Source: Streptomyces sp. NBC_00259 | Lineage (GTDB): Bacteria; Actinomycetota; Actinomycetes; Streptomycetales; Streptomycetaceae | Assembly (NCBI RefSeq): GCF_036181745.1 | Contig: NZ_CP108080.1 | Location: 3,472,001 to 3,536,000, forward strand | Direction: 5' to 3' | Length of the DNA stretch: 64,000 nt | Shown: positions 55,620 through 63,274 of the stretch, one piece after another | How positions within the stretch are numbered: the stretch's first letter is position 1 | Layout: each line of letters opens with the position of its first letter | Made by a program: the position numbers and the translations under genes | Notes under the pieces: generated by a model | What the model saw: only the letters and a program-made list of their open reading frames with translations | Databases searched by the model: none | What the model was told of the DNA's origin: nothing

Positions 55620-56915
55620 ATGAGATTCGTCGCGAGAGCGGGCGGCGCGGTCGCCCTGGCTCTGGCCGTCGTGCCGGTCGCACCGGCACAGGCCGCCTCC
55701 CCCAGCACCGATGGCAACAACAACCGGATCGCCTGCAACACCGAGGCCCTGAAGAACGCGATCGACAACGCCAACACGAAGCGTGGCGGCACGATCGACC
55801 TGGCACACGACTGCCGTTACGTCCTCACCGGCCCCGACCTCCTCGGCGGTGCCAATGGCCTGCCCTTCATCACCACCCCCATCACCCTCCACGGGGGCAA
55901 GGGCACCGTCATCGAGCGTTCGACCGCACCCGGTACCGCGCAGTTCCGCATCTTCGAGGTCGCGGGCCCGGCCGGTTTCCTCACCCTCGACGACCTGACC
56001 GTCCGCAACGGCCACACCACCGGTGACGGTGGCGCCGTCCTCGTCGACCCGGGCCGCACCCTGCTCCTCAGGTCCGTCACGCTCACGAACAACCGGGCCG
56101 ACGGTTCCGGCGGCGCCGTCCAGAGCAATGACGGACGGGTCATCCTCCACTCCAGCAAGGTGGACGGAAACACGGCCGGTGACACCGGGGACGGCGGCGG
56201 CATCGCGGCGTCGGGCGGCGTCCTGTCCATCGACTCCAGCACCGTCACACGGAACAGGGCAGGCGCCGACGGAGGCGGCATCGCGGCCGGAGACGCCCTC
56301 GTCACCATCAGCCGCAGCAACGTCGACCGGAACAGGGCCGGTGCTGAAGGAGGCGGCATCGCGAGCAGCGGCCATCTGACACTTCGCTCCAGCCATGTCG
56401 ACCGGAACACGGCCGCCGAAGGCGGCGGCATCAGCAACCTCGGCACCGCGAGGATCGAGCACAGCAGCGTCATCGGAAACGTCGCGAGCGGCAACGGCGG
56501 CGGCGTTCAGAACGACGGCACCATGACGATCAGCCACGGCAGCATCAACGGGAACACCTCCACGCAGGAGGAGGGCGGCGGGATCCACAACACCGGCGAT
56601 GTGTGGATCGCCCGGAGTCTCATCAAGGACAACGTCGCCGACGACGAGGGCGGAGGCCTCTGGAACAACGGGTCGGCCACCGCCGAGTCGAGCGACATCA
56701 TCGGAAACCGGGCCGGGACCACGGGCGGTGGCGTGCACAACGTCGACGGCACCACCGTGCTCACCGACAGCACCGTCGTCAAGAACGAGGCCGCGGACAG
56801 CGGCGGCGGCATCTTCGAGGCATCCGGCGAGGTCACGCTCAACCGGACCCGCGTCAAGGAGAACCAGCCCGACAACTGCCGGCCGGTCGGCGCCGTAGCC
56901 GGCTGCCTCGACTGA
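55620..56915 (+). CDS. Secreted right-handed beta-helix protein
   Basis: The 431-residue protein has a signal peptide (MRFVARAGGAVALALAVVPVAPAQA) and then about ten imperfect repeats of about 22-24 residues with GGGI and N-x-A/T-x-x-x-GGGI patterns (SNVDRNRAGAEGGGI, SSVIGNVASGNGGGV, SLIKDNVADDEGGGL, STVVKNEAADSGGGI), the ladder of a parallel beta-helix (CSLREAI-like polymorphic outer-membrane type). A start domain (CNTEALKNAIDNANT) opens the helix. It may bind or cut polysaccharide, but no catalytic residues are certain. GGAG precedes the ATG. Confidence 0.88.
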   Translation: MRFVARAGGAVALALAVVPVAPAQAASPSTDGNNNRIACNTEALKNAIDNANTKRGGTIDLAHDCRYVLTGPDLLGGANGLPFITTPITLHGGKGTVIERSTAPGTAQFRIFEVAGPAGFLTLDDLTVRNGHTTGDGGAVLVDPGRTLLLRSVTLTNNRADGSGGAVQSNDGRVILHSSKVDGNTAGDTGDGGGIAASGGVLSIDSSTVTRNRAGADGGGIAAGDALVTISRSNVDRNRAGAEGGGIASSGHLTLRSSHVDRNTAAEGGGISNLGTARIEHSSVIGNVASGNGGGVQNDGTMTISHGSINGNTSTQEEGGGIHNTGDVWIARSLIKDNVADDEGGGLWNNGSATAESSDIIGNRAGTTGGGVHNVDGTTVLTDSTVVKNEAADSGGGIFEASGEVTLNRTRVKENQPDNCRPVGAVAGCLD

Positions 56916-56946
56916 CCCGCCCAGGAGGAAGTACGACGGCCCGCCC

Positions 56947-56987
56947 AGGACTTGTCCGCGAGCCATCCGCTCCGCCGGACAAGTCCT
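56947..56987. terminator. Terminator between the beta-helix gene and the truncated MarR
   Basis: AGGACTTGTCCG (56947-56958) and CGGACAAGTCCT (56976-56987) form a perfect 12-bp stem with an 17-base loop. The MarR stop (CTA on plus, 56986-56988) overlaps the stem. Confidence 0.75.
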
Positions 56988-57285
56988 AGGAGGCCGTCCC
57001 CGACGGCTCGGCGCCGGCGGGCCTGCGCGTCGCGTCGGCGGGCCTGCGCGTCGCGTTGGCGGTCAGCCGGCGCAGGAGGTCCTGCGCGGTCCTGATCTCC
57101 TCGGGGGTCAGGCCCATCGCGTCCCCGATCGCGACCGGGACGTTGCTGATGCGCCGGCGCAGCGCGGCCCCCTCCGGGGTGAGGGCCACTTCCACCGCCC
57201 GCTCGTCGTCCGCCCGGCGCTGCCGCTTGAGCAGGCCGTGGGTCTCGAGGCGCTTGATCAGCGGCGTGAGCGTGCCGTAGTCCAG
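56986..57285 (-). pseudogene. 5'-truncated MarR/OhrR-type regulator
   Basis: The frame reads LDYGTLTPLIKRLETHGLLKRQRRADDERAVEVALTPEGAALRRRI and a C-terminal TPEEIRTAQDLLRRLT, which is the wing and C-terminal part of a MarR-family regulator. The recognition-helix start and dimer N-terminus (about 60 residues) are gone. Just past LD the reading frame enters sequence that matches an alpha/beta hydrolase on the opposite strand. No start or promoter remains, so the gene is dead. See the hydrolase fragment directly adjacent. Confidence 0.78.
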
Positions 57286-57861
57286 GCGTACGTCCGCAGC
57301 TTCCTCAAGAGCGTGGACGGGCCGATCGTGCTCGCCGGCCACTCCTACGGCGGATCCGTGATCAGTGACGCCGCCGCCGGCGACCCCGACGTCAAGGCGC
57401 TGGTCTACATCGCCGCCTTCGCCCCCGAGAAGGGCGAGACCCCGGCCGAACTGGGCGAGAAGTTCCCCGGAGCCGCCCTCCCCTCGGCCCTCGACGCCGT
57501 GCCCTTCCCGCTCCCCGGCGGCGGCACCGGCACCGACCTCTTCATCGAGGCCGACAAGTTCCACGACGTGTTCGCCGCCGACGTGCCGAGGTCGGTCACC
57601 GACCTGGCGGCCGCCACCCAGCGTCCGGTGGCGGAGTCGGTCTTCGGCGAGAAGCCCACCAAGGCCGCCTGGAAGACCATCCCGTCCTGGAACCTGATCG
57701 CCACGGAGGACCGCGCCATCACGCCGGACGCCCAGCGCTTCATGGCCGACCGCGCCGACTCGCACACCGTCGAGGTCAAGGCCTCCCACGCCGTCACCGT
57801 CTCGAAGCCGGGCGCGGTCACGCGCCTGATCGAGCAGGCGGCCCGCGCCACCGCCCACTGA
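57286..57861 (+). pseudogene. 5'-truncated alpha/beta hydrolase
   Basis: The frame reads AYVRSFLKSVDGPIVLAGHSYGGSVISDAA (nucleophile elbow GHSYGG), LVYIAAFAPEKGETPAEL, and the C-terminal TEDRAITPDAQRFMADRADSHTVEVKASHAVTVSKPGAVTRLI, which carries the catalytic Asp/His. The first about 75 residues (oxyanion-side N-terminal strands) are missing. The break coincides with that of the MarR fragment on the other strand, so one deletion between 57284 and 57292 removed both starts and the shared promoter. Confidence 0.78.
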
Positions 57862-57900
57862 CGCCCGCGCCGCGCCGGAAGCAGGCCCCGGAAGCTGGCC

Positions 57901-58185
57901 CTACGCTCCCGGTCGGTGCGCCTGGCCGCCGTGCTTCCGCCTCCGCAGCCCCGACTCCGTGAGCCGTCGGACGAGCTCCTTGGAACCGATCTGCACCGCA
58001 CCCGCGCGCACCGCCTCCTCGTAGCGGTGCGAGGGGATGTCGTAGTGGTCGCGCTCGAAGGCACGCGGCGGGCAGCCGATGGACGCGGCGAAGGTGTGCA
58101 GTTCCTCGAAGGACACGTCGCTGACCAGGTGGGACCACATGCGGCCGTGCCCCGGCCAGGTCGGCGGGTCGATGTACACCGTCAC
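57901..58185 (-). CDS. DUF4031 protein
   Basis: The 94-residue protein begins MTVYIDPPTWPGHGRMWSHL and includes SDVSFEELHTFAASIGCPPRAFERDHYDIPSHRYEEA, the actinobacterial DUF4031 pattern (W/H/D residues conserved). Function is unknown. The repeated presence of His/Asp suggests metal binding, but this is only a guess. Its GTG (58183-58185) overlaps the TGA of the CPxC protein (58182-58184), so the two are translated together. Confidence 0.86.
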   Translation of the reverse strand: MTVYIDPPTWPGHGRMWSHLVSDVSFEELHTFAASIGCPPRAFERDHYDIPSHRYEEAVRAGAVQIGSKELVRRLTESGLRRRKHGGQAHRPGA

Positions 58186-58535
58186 GAGAGCCCGCCGACC
58201 GGGGCGACGACCACGCCCGCCTTTCCGCACACCCAGTGCGGGTCGGGGCCCAACTCCGGCTCCACGTCCAGCGCGTGCGGCTCGCCCGAGGTGCACACGG
58301 GGCACAGGGGCCACCGCCCGTACCGCTCCAGCAGCGCGTCCTGCACGTCCTGGGCGATCAGCCCGGCCACGTATTCGGCGCCCTCCGGCCACTGCTCGAC
58401 CCACCAGCGGCGCTGTGCGACCGCTTCCTCGACGAGCGAGACCACCTCGGCGTGCGCCACGTCACGGGCGGTGAGGTCCGCGAGTACGAGGGAGCGGGCG
58501 GCGTGCAGCGCCTGCTCCAGTGGGTTGACGTCCAT
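58182..58535 (-). CDS. CPxC-containing small protein, unknown function
   Basis: The 117-residue protein is helical in its first two-thirds (MDVNPLEQALHAARSLVLADLTARDVAHAEVVSLVEEAVAQRRWWVEQWPEG, in part) and ends with a possible zinc knuckle: PLCPVCTSGEPHALDVEPELGPDPHWVCGKAG (C, C, H, H/C ligands). The family is not named. It starts 6 bases after GACAAT (58542-58547 on plus as ATTGTC), so it is probably leaderless. Coupled to the DUF4031 gene. Confidence 0.75.
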   Translation of the reverse strand: MDVNPLEQALHAARSLVLADLTARDVAHAEVVSLVEEAVAQRRWWVEQWPEGAEYVAGLIAQDVQDALLERYGRWPLCPVCTSGEPHALDVEPELGPDPHWVCGKAGVVVAPVGGLS

Positions 58536-58547
58536 ACGGTCATTGTC
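58533..58547 (-). promoter_or_regulatory. Leaderless start module (GACAAT-GACCGT-ATG), minus strand
   Basis: On the minus strand GACAAT is followed by GACCGT and the ATG, the same layout as at 54819 and 21878. Confidence 0.5.
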
Positions 58548-58601
58548 ACCCGGATCGGCGCACGCCCACAGGGTCGGCCCCGGTCCCCGGGACAAAGGGG
58601 G

Positions 58602-58667
58602 TTGACCGTTCAAGGAGGGCGAAAATATCTTTCAAGGGTGACCAATGACCTGAAGGATTCTTTCAGC
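58602..58667 (+). promoter_or_regulatory. RpiR gene promoter with two dyad operators
   Basis: TTGACC (58602-58607) and TATCTT (58626-58631) form a promoter with an 18-base spacer, and GTG 58638 follows the -10 by 6 bases. GAAAATATCTTTCA (58621-58634) covers the -10. CTGAAGGATTCTTTCAG (58651-58667) lies inside the first codons. Both share the TGAAAGA-type half-site, typical of RpiR/MurR operators. Confidence 0.65.
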
Positions 58668-59600
58668 GGCGCGGGTGCCGGAACCGGCGCGGGTCCTGGC
58701 CCGGGCACCGGCGGCGACGCCCCACCCGCACCCGCCGCCCTCGCGGCGAAGGTCCGCACGCTCGCGCCCTCCATGACCCGCTCCATGCAGCGGGTCGCCG
58801 AAGCCGTCGCGGGCGACCCGGCCGGCTGCGCGGCCCTCACGGTCACCGGCCTCGCCGAACTGACCGGCACCAGCGAGGCCACCGTGGTCCGCACCTCCCG
58901 TCTCCTCGGCTACCCCGGCTACCGCGATCTGCGCCTCGCGCTCGCCGGTCTCGCCGCCCAGCAGGAGTCCGGCCGCGCCCCGGCCGTCACCGCCGACATC
59001 GCGGTCGACGACCCGATAGCCGACGTCGTCACCAAGCTGGCCCACGACGAGCAGCAGACCCTCGCCGACACCGCCGCCGCCCTCGATACCGTCCAGCTCG
59101 GCGCGGCCGTCGCCGCGCTCGCCGGCGCCCGCCGTGTCGACATCTACGGAGTGGGGGCATCCGGCCTGGTCGCCCAGGACCTCGCCCAGAAGCTCCTGCG
59201 CATCGGCCTCGTCGCCCACGCCCACAGCGACCCGCATCTCGCCGTCACCAACGCCGTGCAGCTGCGCTCCGGCGATGTGGCGATAGCCATCAGCCACTCC
59301 GGCTCCACGGGCGACATCATCGAACCGCTCCGGGTCGCGTTCGACCACGGCGCGACGACCGTCGCGATCACGGGACGCCCCGACGGGCCGGTCTCCCAGT
59401 ACGCGGACCACATCCTGACCACGTCCACCGCCCGCGAGAGCGAGCTGCGCCCGGCGGCCATGTCCTCGCGCACGAGCCAGCTCCTCGTCGTCGACTGCCT
59501 GTTCATCGGCGTCATGCAGCGCACGTACGAGTCCGCCGCGCCCGCCCTCGCCGCCTCGTACGAGGCCCTCGCGCACCGCCACAGCCCACGCACCCGCTGA
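58638..59600 (+). CDS. RpiR-family regulator with SIS domain (MurR-like)
   Basis: The 320-residue protein has an Ala/Gly-rich start, an RpiR helix-turn-helix (about 35-110: VRTLAPSMTRSMQRVAEAVAGDPAGCAALTVTGLAELTGTSEATVVRTSRLLGYPGYRDLR, in pieces) and a SIS sugar-phosphate domain (about 150-290: VDIYGVGASGLVAQDLAQKLLRIG, VAIAISHSGSTGDIIEPL, TVAITGRPDGPVSQYADHILTT). It should sense MurNAc-6-phosphate or a related sugar and control murQ downstream and itself. GTG 58638 fits a leaderless start. Two dyads in its promoter support autoregulation. Confidence 0.92.
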   Translation: MTNDLKDSFSGAGAGTGAGPGPGTGGDAPPAPAALAAKVRTLAPSMTRSMQRVAEAVAGDPAGCAALTVTGLAELTGTSEATVVRTSRLLGYPGYRDLRLALAGLAAQQESGRAPAVTADIAVDDPIADVVTKLAHDEQQTLADTAAALDTVQLGAAVAALAGARRVDIYGVGASGLVAQDLAQKLLRIGLVAHAHSDPHLAVTNAVQLRSGDVAIAISHSGSTGDIIEPLRVAFDHGATTVAITGRPDGPVSQYADHILTTSTARESELRPAAMSSRTSQLLVVDCLFIGVMQRTYESAAPALAASYEALAHRHSPRTR

Positions 59601-59619
59601 GCCGCTTCGCCGGGCCACC

Positions 59620-59740
59620 CCGCTGAGCCACCAGCTGAGCCACTCCGCGGAACGCACCCGCCGAACGCACGCCGAACGAGCCCGCAGAACGCATCCGTCG
59701 AACCCACTCGCCGAGCCACCAAGAGAGCCGAGCCGCACCC
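59620..59740. repeat. Degenerate GCCGAAC/GAGCCAC short repeats before murQ
   Basis: Units such as CGCCGAACGCA and CTGAGCCAC(C/T) recur irregularly between the RpiR and murQ genes. A promoter for murQ could also lie here. None is clear. Confidence 0.5.
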
Positions 59741-59741
59741 C

Positions 59742-60683
59742 ATGACATCCACCCCCCAACCCGCCGAGCCGCACCCCACCGGGCTGCGCGCGCAGCTGGA
59801 GAGTCTGACCACCGAGGCCTTCCGGCCCGAGCTCGCCGACATCGACCAGCTCCCCACCGACGACATCGCCCGCATCATGAACGGCGAGGACCACACCGTC
59901 CCCGGCGCCGTCGCCGCCCGGCTCCCGGCCATCGCCGCGGCGATCGACGCGACCGCCGACCGTATGGCCCGCGGCGGCCGGCTCGTCTACGCGGGCGCCG
60001 GCACGGCCGGCCGGCTCGGCGTGCTGGACGCCAGCGAGTGCCCGCCGACGTTCAACACCGGCCCGGACGAGGTCGTCGGCCTGATCGCGGGCGGCCCCTC
60101 GGCCATGGTCGAGGCCGTCGAGGGCGCGGAGGACTCCAGGGAACTCGCCGCCGCCGACCTCGACGGGCTCGGCATCACCGCCCTCGACACCGTGGTCGGC
60201 ATCTCCGCCTCCGGACGCACCCCGTACGCGATCGGCGCCGTCGAGCACGCCCGCGCCCACGGTGCCCTCACGATCGGCCTGTCCTGCAACGCGGACAGCG
60301 CCCTCGCCGCGGCCGCGGAGCACGGCATCGAGGTCGTCGTCGGCCCCGAACTCCTCACCGGTTCCACCCGGTTGAAGGCGGGCACGGCCCAGAAGCTCGT
60401 CCTCAACATGATCTCGACCATCACGATGATCCGTCTCGGCAAGACCTACGGAAACCTGATGGTCGACGTGCGCGCCTCGAACGAGAAGCTCCGGGCCCGC
60501 TCCCACCGCATCGTGTCCCTCGCGACCGGCGCACGGGACGAGGCGATCGAGTCGGCCCTGACGTCGGCGGACGGCGAGGTCAAGACGGCGATCCTGATGC
60601 TCCTCGCCGACATCGACGCCCCCACGGCGACAGACCGCCTCAAGCGCACGAACGGCCATCTTCGCGAGGCGCTGCACGGCTGA
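59742..60683 (+). CDS. murQ: N-acetylmuramic acid 6-phosphate etherase
   Basis: The 313-residue SIS-fold enzyme shows LESLTTEAFRPELADIDQLPTDDIARIMNGED (MurQ N-terminus), GGRLVYAGAGTAGRLGVLDASECPPTF, EGAEDS (catalytic Glu region), ISASGRTPYAIGAVEHA, ELLTGSTRLKAGTAQKLVLNMIST and GNLMVDVRASNEKLRAR. It splits MurNAc-6-P into GlcNAc-6-P and lactate in peptidoglycan recycling. The RpiR gene 142 bases upstream on the same strand is its probable regulator. The start ATG follows AGAGAGCC-type bases without a strong ribosome site. Confidence 0.96.
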   Translation: MTSTPQPAEPHPTGLRAQLESLTTEAFRPELADIDQLPTDDIARIMNGEDHTVPGAVAARLPAIAAAIDATADRMARGGRLVYAGAGTAGRLGVLDASECPPTFNTGPDEVVGLIAGGPSAMVEAVEGAEDSRELAAADLDGLGITALDTVVGISASGRTPYAIGAVEHARAHGALTIGLSCNADSALAAAAEHGIEVVVGPELLTGSTRLKAGTAQKLVLNMISTITMIRLGKTYGNLMVDVRASNEKLRARSHRIVSLATGARDEAIESALTSADGEVKTAILMLLADIDAPTATDRLKRTNGHLREALHG

Positions 60684-60689
60684 GCCCGC

Positions 60690-60800
60690 ACCGTCCCCGA
60701 AGCCCGGCGCACCGGAGGAACCGGAGGACGGAGGGCCGGCGCACGCGAGGACCGGCGCACGGGAGGGCCAGCGCACGCGAGGGGCCGCGTGCCGGCCGGG
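60690..60800. repeat. GCGCACG(C)GAGG-type short repeats after murQ
   Basis: The motif CCGGCGCACGCGAGG or its variants occurs about four times between murQ and the next terminator, again a degenerate tandem array at a gene's 3' side. Confidence 0.55.
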
Positions 60801-60807
60801 AACATGC

Positions 60808-60841
60808 CGAGGCCCGCGTCCTCGGAGGAACGCGGGCCTCG
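60808..60841. terminator. Terminator between murQ and the LAxTG protein gene
   Basis: CGAGGCCCGCGT (60808-60819) and ACGCGGGCCTCG (60830-60841) form a perfect 12-bp stem with a 10-base loop. The genes converge here. Confidence 0.88.
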
Positions 60842-60856
60842 CACTCACCGTGCGTG

Positions 60857-62161
60857 TCAGGCGTCGGCACCGGCCTTGCGGCGACGTGCGACGACGACCG
60901 CCCCGGCACCGAGCACGAGCGCGACGCCACCCGCGAGGGCGACCTTCGGCATGACGCTGCTCGAACCGGTCGTGGCGAGCGAGCCCGAGGACTCGGAGCC
61001 GCCGTTCACCGAGGTCGAGGAGGAACCGCCCTGGGTGGTCGGGGTGTTGGAGTCGCCCTGCTGGCCCTTGGCGTCGTCGACCTTGCCCGGGTTGCTGCCC
61101 TTGGTCAGGATCTCGAACTCGTAGTAGTCGACGTCCGGCGTACCGCCGCAGGAGTCGTCCTCGTTCACGTAGTTGCCCGCGACGAAGGCGGCGCCCTGAC
61201 CCGCCGGGATCTTGGCGTCGACCTTCAGCCGCAGCTTGACGTCGACCGAGGACTTGGCCTTCAGCGAACCGACGAAGAGGCCCATCTCCGGGTCGACGTC
61301 CTCCCACGCCGGGTTGGCGGCGGTGGACCACTCCAGGTCCAGGTAGGAGTCGAGCTCCTTGAGGCCCTTGGTGTCGAAGGCGTGCACGGCCGCGTACGGG
61401 TACACCTCGGCCATCGGCTTGGAGGTGCCGTTCTTGACGCGCAGCGTGAAGTCGACCGTGGTGCCGCCGACGACCTTCTCCGGCAGGCCCTGGACGACGG
61501 TGGTGAACTTGGGCTCGGGGACGCAGTCCTCGCCCTCCTCGCCCTCCTCGCCTTCCTCGGCCTCCGCGTCCGCCAGCGCCTTCTTGGCGGCGTCGAGGTT
61601 CGCCTGGGCCGTCTTCTTCGCCTCCTGGGCGAGGTGGAGCTCCCTGCCCGCGGCGACCCGCGCGTCGTCGCGGGCCTTGCCCGCCTCGGCGGCCTTGGTG
61701 TCGGCCGCCGTCTTGGCGGCGGCGGCGGTCGCGGCGGACGTCGTGGCCTCGTCGAGCGCCTTCTGCGCCTCGGCCTTCTCCTCGTCGGTGACGGCGGCGT
61801 CAAGCTTCGCCTGCGCGTCGACGACGGCCTTGTCGGCCTCGGTCTTGGCGGTGGCGGCGGCCTCGGCGGCCTTCCTCGCCTCCGCGGCGGCGACCGCGAG
61901 CGGGTGAGTGTCGCTGAGGACGGCCTCGACGGCCTTCATCGCCGCGTCGACCGCGACGACGCTGTCGTCGTACGCCTTCTGGGCGGCGGCGACGGCGAGC
62001 TTCAGCTGCTCGATCGTCGGCTTCTGGTCCTTCTGGGCCTTCTGCTTCTGCGTCTGCGCGGCCGGCTTGTCGTCGGCGAAGGCGGGCGCGGCGGAGAGGA
62101 GAACGACCGGCGTGGTCACGGCGGCGGCGACAGCGGTTGCGAGTGCGCGGCGAAGCTTCAA
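60857..62161 (-). CDS. LAxTG-type (sortase) cell-wall protein with coiled coil
   Basis: The 434-residue protein has a signal peptide (LKLRRALATAVAAAVTTPVVLLSA), a long Ala/Lys/Glu coiled coil (about 40-190: KAEAQKALDEATTSAATAAAAKTAADTKAAEAGKARDDARVA, in part), an acidic stretch EEGEEGEEGED and a beta-type outer domain (DCVPEPKFTTVVQGLPEKVVGG ... CGGTPDVDYYEFE). A Ser/Gly linker and LATTG plus a hydrophobic helix (VALAGGVALVLGAGAVVVARRR) follow. Sortase would attach it to the wall. I chose TTG 62161 with AAAAGG upstream over ATG 62188. This is typical for KLRRA-starting Streptomyces surface proteins. Confidence 0.83.
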   Translation of the reverse strand: MKLRRALATAVAAAVTTPVVLLSAAPAFADDKPAAQTQKQKAQKDQKPTIEQLKLAVAAAQKAYDDSVVAVDAAMKAVEAVLSDTHPLAVAAAEARKAAEAAATAKTEADKAVVDAQAKLDAAVTDEEKAEAQKALDEATTSAATAAAAKTAADTKAAEAGKARDDARVAAGRELHLAQEAKKTAQANLDAAKKALADAEAEEGEEGEEGEDCVPEPKFTTVVQGLPEKVVGGTTVDFTLRVKNGTSKPMAEVYPYAAVHAFDTKGLKELDSYLDLEWSTAANPAWEDVDPEMGLFVGSLKAKSSVDVKLRLKVDAKIPAGQGAAFVAGNYVNEDDSCGGTPDVDYYEFEILTKGSNPGKVDDAKGQQGDSNTPTTQGGSSSTSVNGGSESSGSLATTGSSSVMPKVALAGGVALVLGAGAVVVARRRKAGADA

Positions 62162-62541
62162 GGTGGACCTTTTCTCGTCGGAGAACATGGCAGAAGAAAG
62201 GGGGGTTCGTGCCTGCGGAGTGTTCACGCGGCACGACGTCCTCGGGATCGTACGACCCTGTCGGCAAAGGCCAGAGGCGTTTTTCCGAGCCCCTGACGGG
62301 GTCGGTCGAGGCACCCGGCGAACAAACCTCGCGAACAGGTGCAGTTGCCCACGGAGGCCGCACTTTTTCTGTGACCCATGTCATTCGCCGCCGACGACCA
62401 CGGAACGAACCCCTCCGGGCCTCGCGACCTCGACCGCCCGCACGGCGTCCCGCACGACACGTCCCCGGCCACCGGGCCCGGGGACGTGTCGTGTGTGCAG
62501 GGCGGGCGCGCCACCGGGCCGCCCGCCCGCGCGAAGGCTGG
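62162..62541. other. 380-bp gene-free leader of the wall-protein gene and terminator of the ABC gene
   Basis: No gene is supported. The half near 62162-62330 holds a hairpin (CCGAGCCCC...GGGGTCGG, about 62295-62317), probably in the 5' leader of the wall protein. 62453-62493 holds the terminator of the ABC ATPase gene. No recognised riboswitch (including the ydaO type) was identified. Confidence 0.5.
62453..62493. terminator. Terminator of the ABC ATPase gene
   Basis: CACGACACGTCCCCGG (62453-62468) and CCGGGGACGTGTCGTG (62478-62493) form a perfect 16-bp stem with a 9-base loop, 49 bases beyond the ABC stop (minus strand). Confidence 0.9.
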
Positions 62542-63231
62542 CTAAACCGCCCTGACCGCCTGCTCCTTGATCGTCACGCGGCCCTTCCTGATCGTCGCCA
62601 CCCTCGGCGCCCTCCGTGCCAGCACCGAGTCATGAGTGACCATCACGAACGTCAGCCCGTTCGCCTCCCACAGCCCCTCCAGCAGCTCCATGATCTCGTC
62701 GCGCATGGACTCGTCGAGGTTCCCGGTCGGCTCGTCGGCGAGCAGCACCGCCGGACTCTTCACCAGCGCCCGCGCGATCGCGACGCGCTGCTGCTGCCCG
62801 CCGGACAGCTCGCCCGGGAGGTGGGCCCGTCGTTCGCCCAGGCCGACCGACACCAGCGCCTCGCCCGCCCGTTCCCGCCGGTCGGCCGCCTTCAGGCCGA
62901 GCGGTACGAGCGCGGTCTCCACGTTCTCCTGGGCGGTGAGCGTCGGCACCAGGTTGAAGCTCTGGAAGACGAAGCCGATCTTCTCGGCCCGTACCCGTGT
63001 CAGCCGCGCCTCCGGCAGGCTCGCGAGATCGACGCCGTCCAGCACCACCGATCCCTCGCTCGGCCGGTCCAGCCCGCCGAGCATCTGCAGCAGCGTCGAC
63101 TTGCCGCCGCCGGTCGGGCCCTGGATCACCAGCCGCCCGCCGTCCTCGATGACCAGGTCGACCCCGTCGAGTGCCTGAACGGTGTCCTTGCCGCGCCGAT
63201 AGCGCTTGGTGACTCCTGAGAGCTCGTACAT
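62542..63231 (-). CDS. ABC transporter ATPase (MacB/LolD type)
   Basis: The 229-residue protein has Walker A GPTGGGKST, Q loop VFQSFNLVPTLTAQENVE, signature LSGGQQQRVAIARAL, Walker B LLADEPTGNLD and the H loop VTHDSVLA. This is the MacB/LolD group that works with FtsX-like permeases. It should drive an exporter or mechanotransmission complex, for example for lipoproteins, antimicrobial peptides or antibiotic stress. The stop is TAG at 62542-62544. The partner permease follows 43 bases upstream on the same strand. Confidence 0.94.
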   Translation of the reverse strand: MYELSGVTKRYRRGKDTVQALDGVDLVIEDGGRLVIQGPTGGGKSTLLQMLGGLDRPSEGSVVLDGVDLASLPEARLTRVRAEKIGFVFQSFNLVPTLTAQENVETALVPLGLKAADRRERAGEALVSVGLGERRAHLPGELSGGQQQRVAIARALVKSPAVLLADEPTGNLDESMRDEIMELLEGLWEANGLTFVMVTHDSVLARRAPRVATIRKGRVTIKEQAVRAV

Positions 63232-63274
63232 CGTGATTCAACTCCTGTTGTGCGTAGAGGGGTTCGGCGAAGGG

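Noticed and set aside
56986..57858. 290-codon minus-strand frame joining MarR to further sequence
   Set aside because: Past 57285 it is antisense to the alpha/beta hydrolase fragment and has no MarR N-terminus; it is a chimeric frame at a deletion junction.
62162..62452. Riboswitch (for example ydaO/c-di-AMP) before the wall-protein gene
   Set aside because: A hairpin exists, but the conserved blocks of known riboswitch classes were not recognised.
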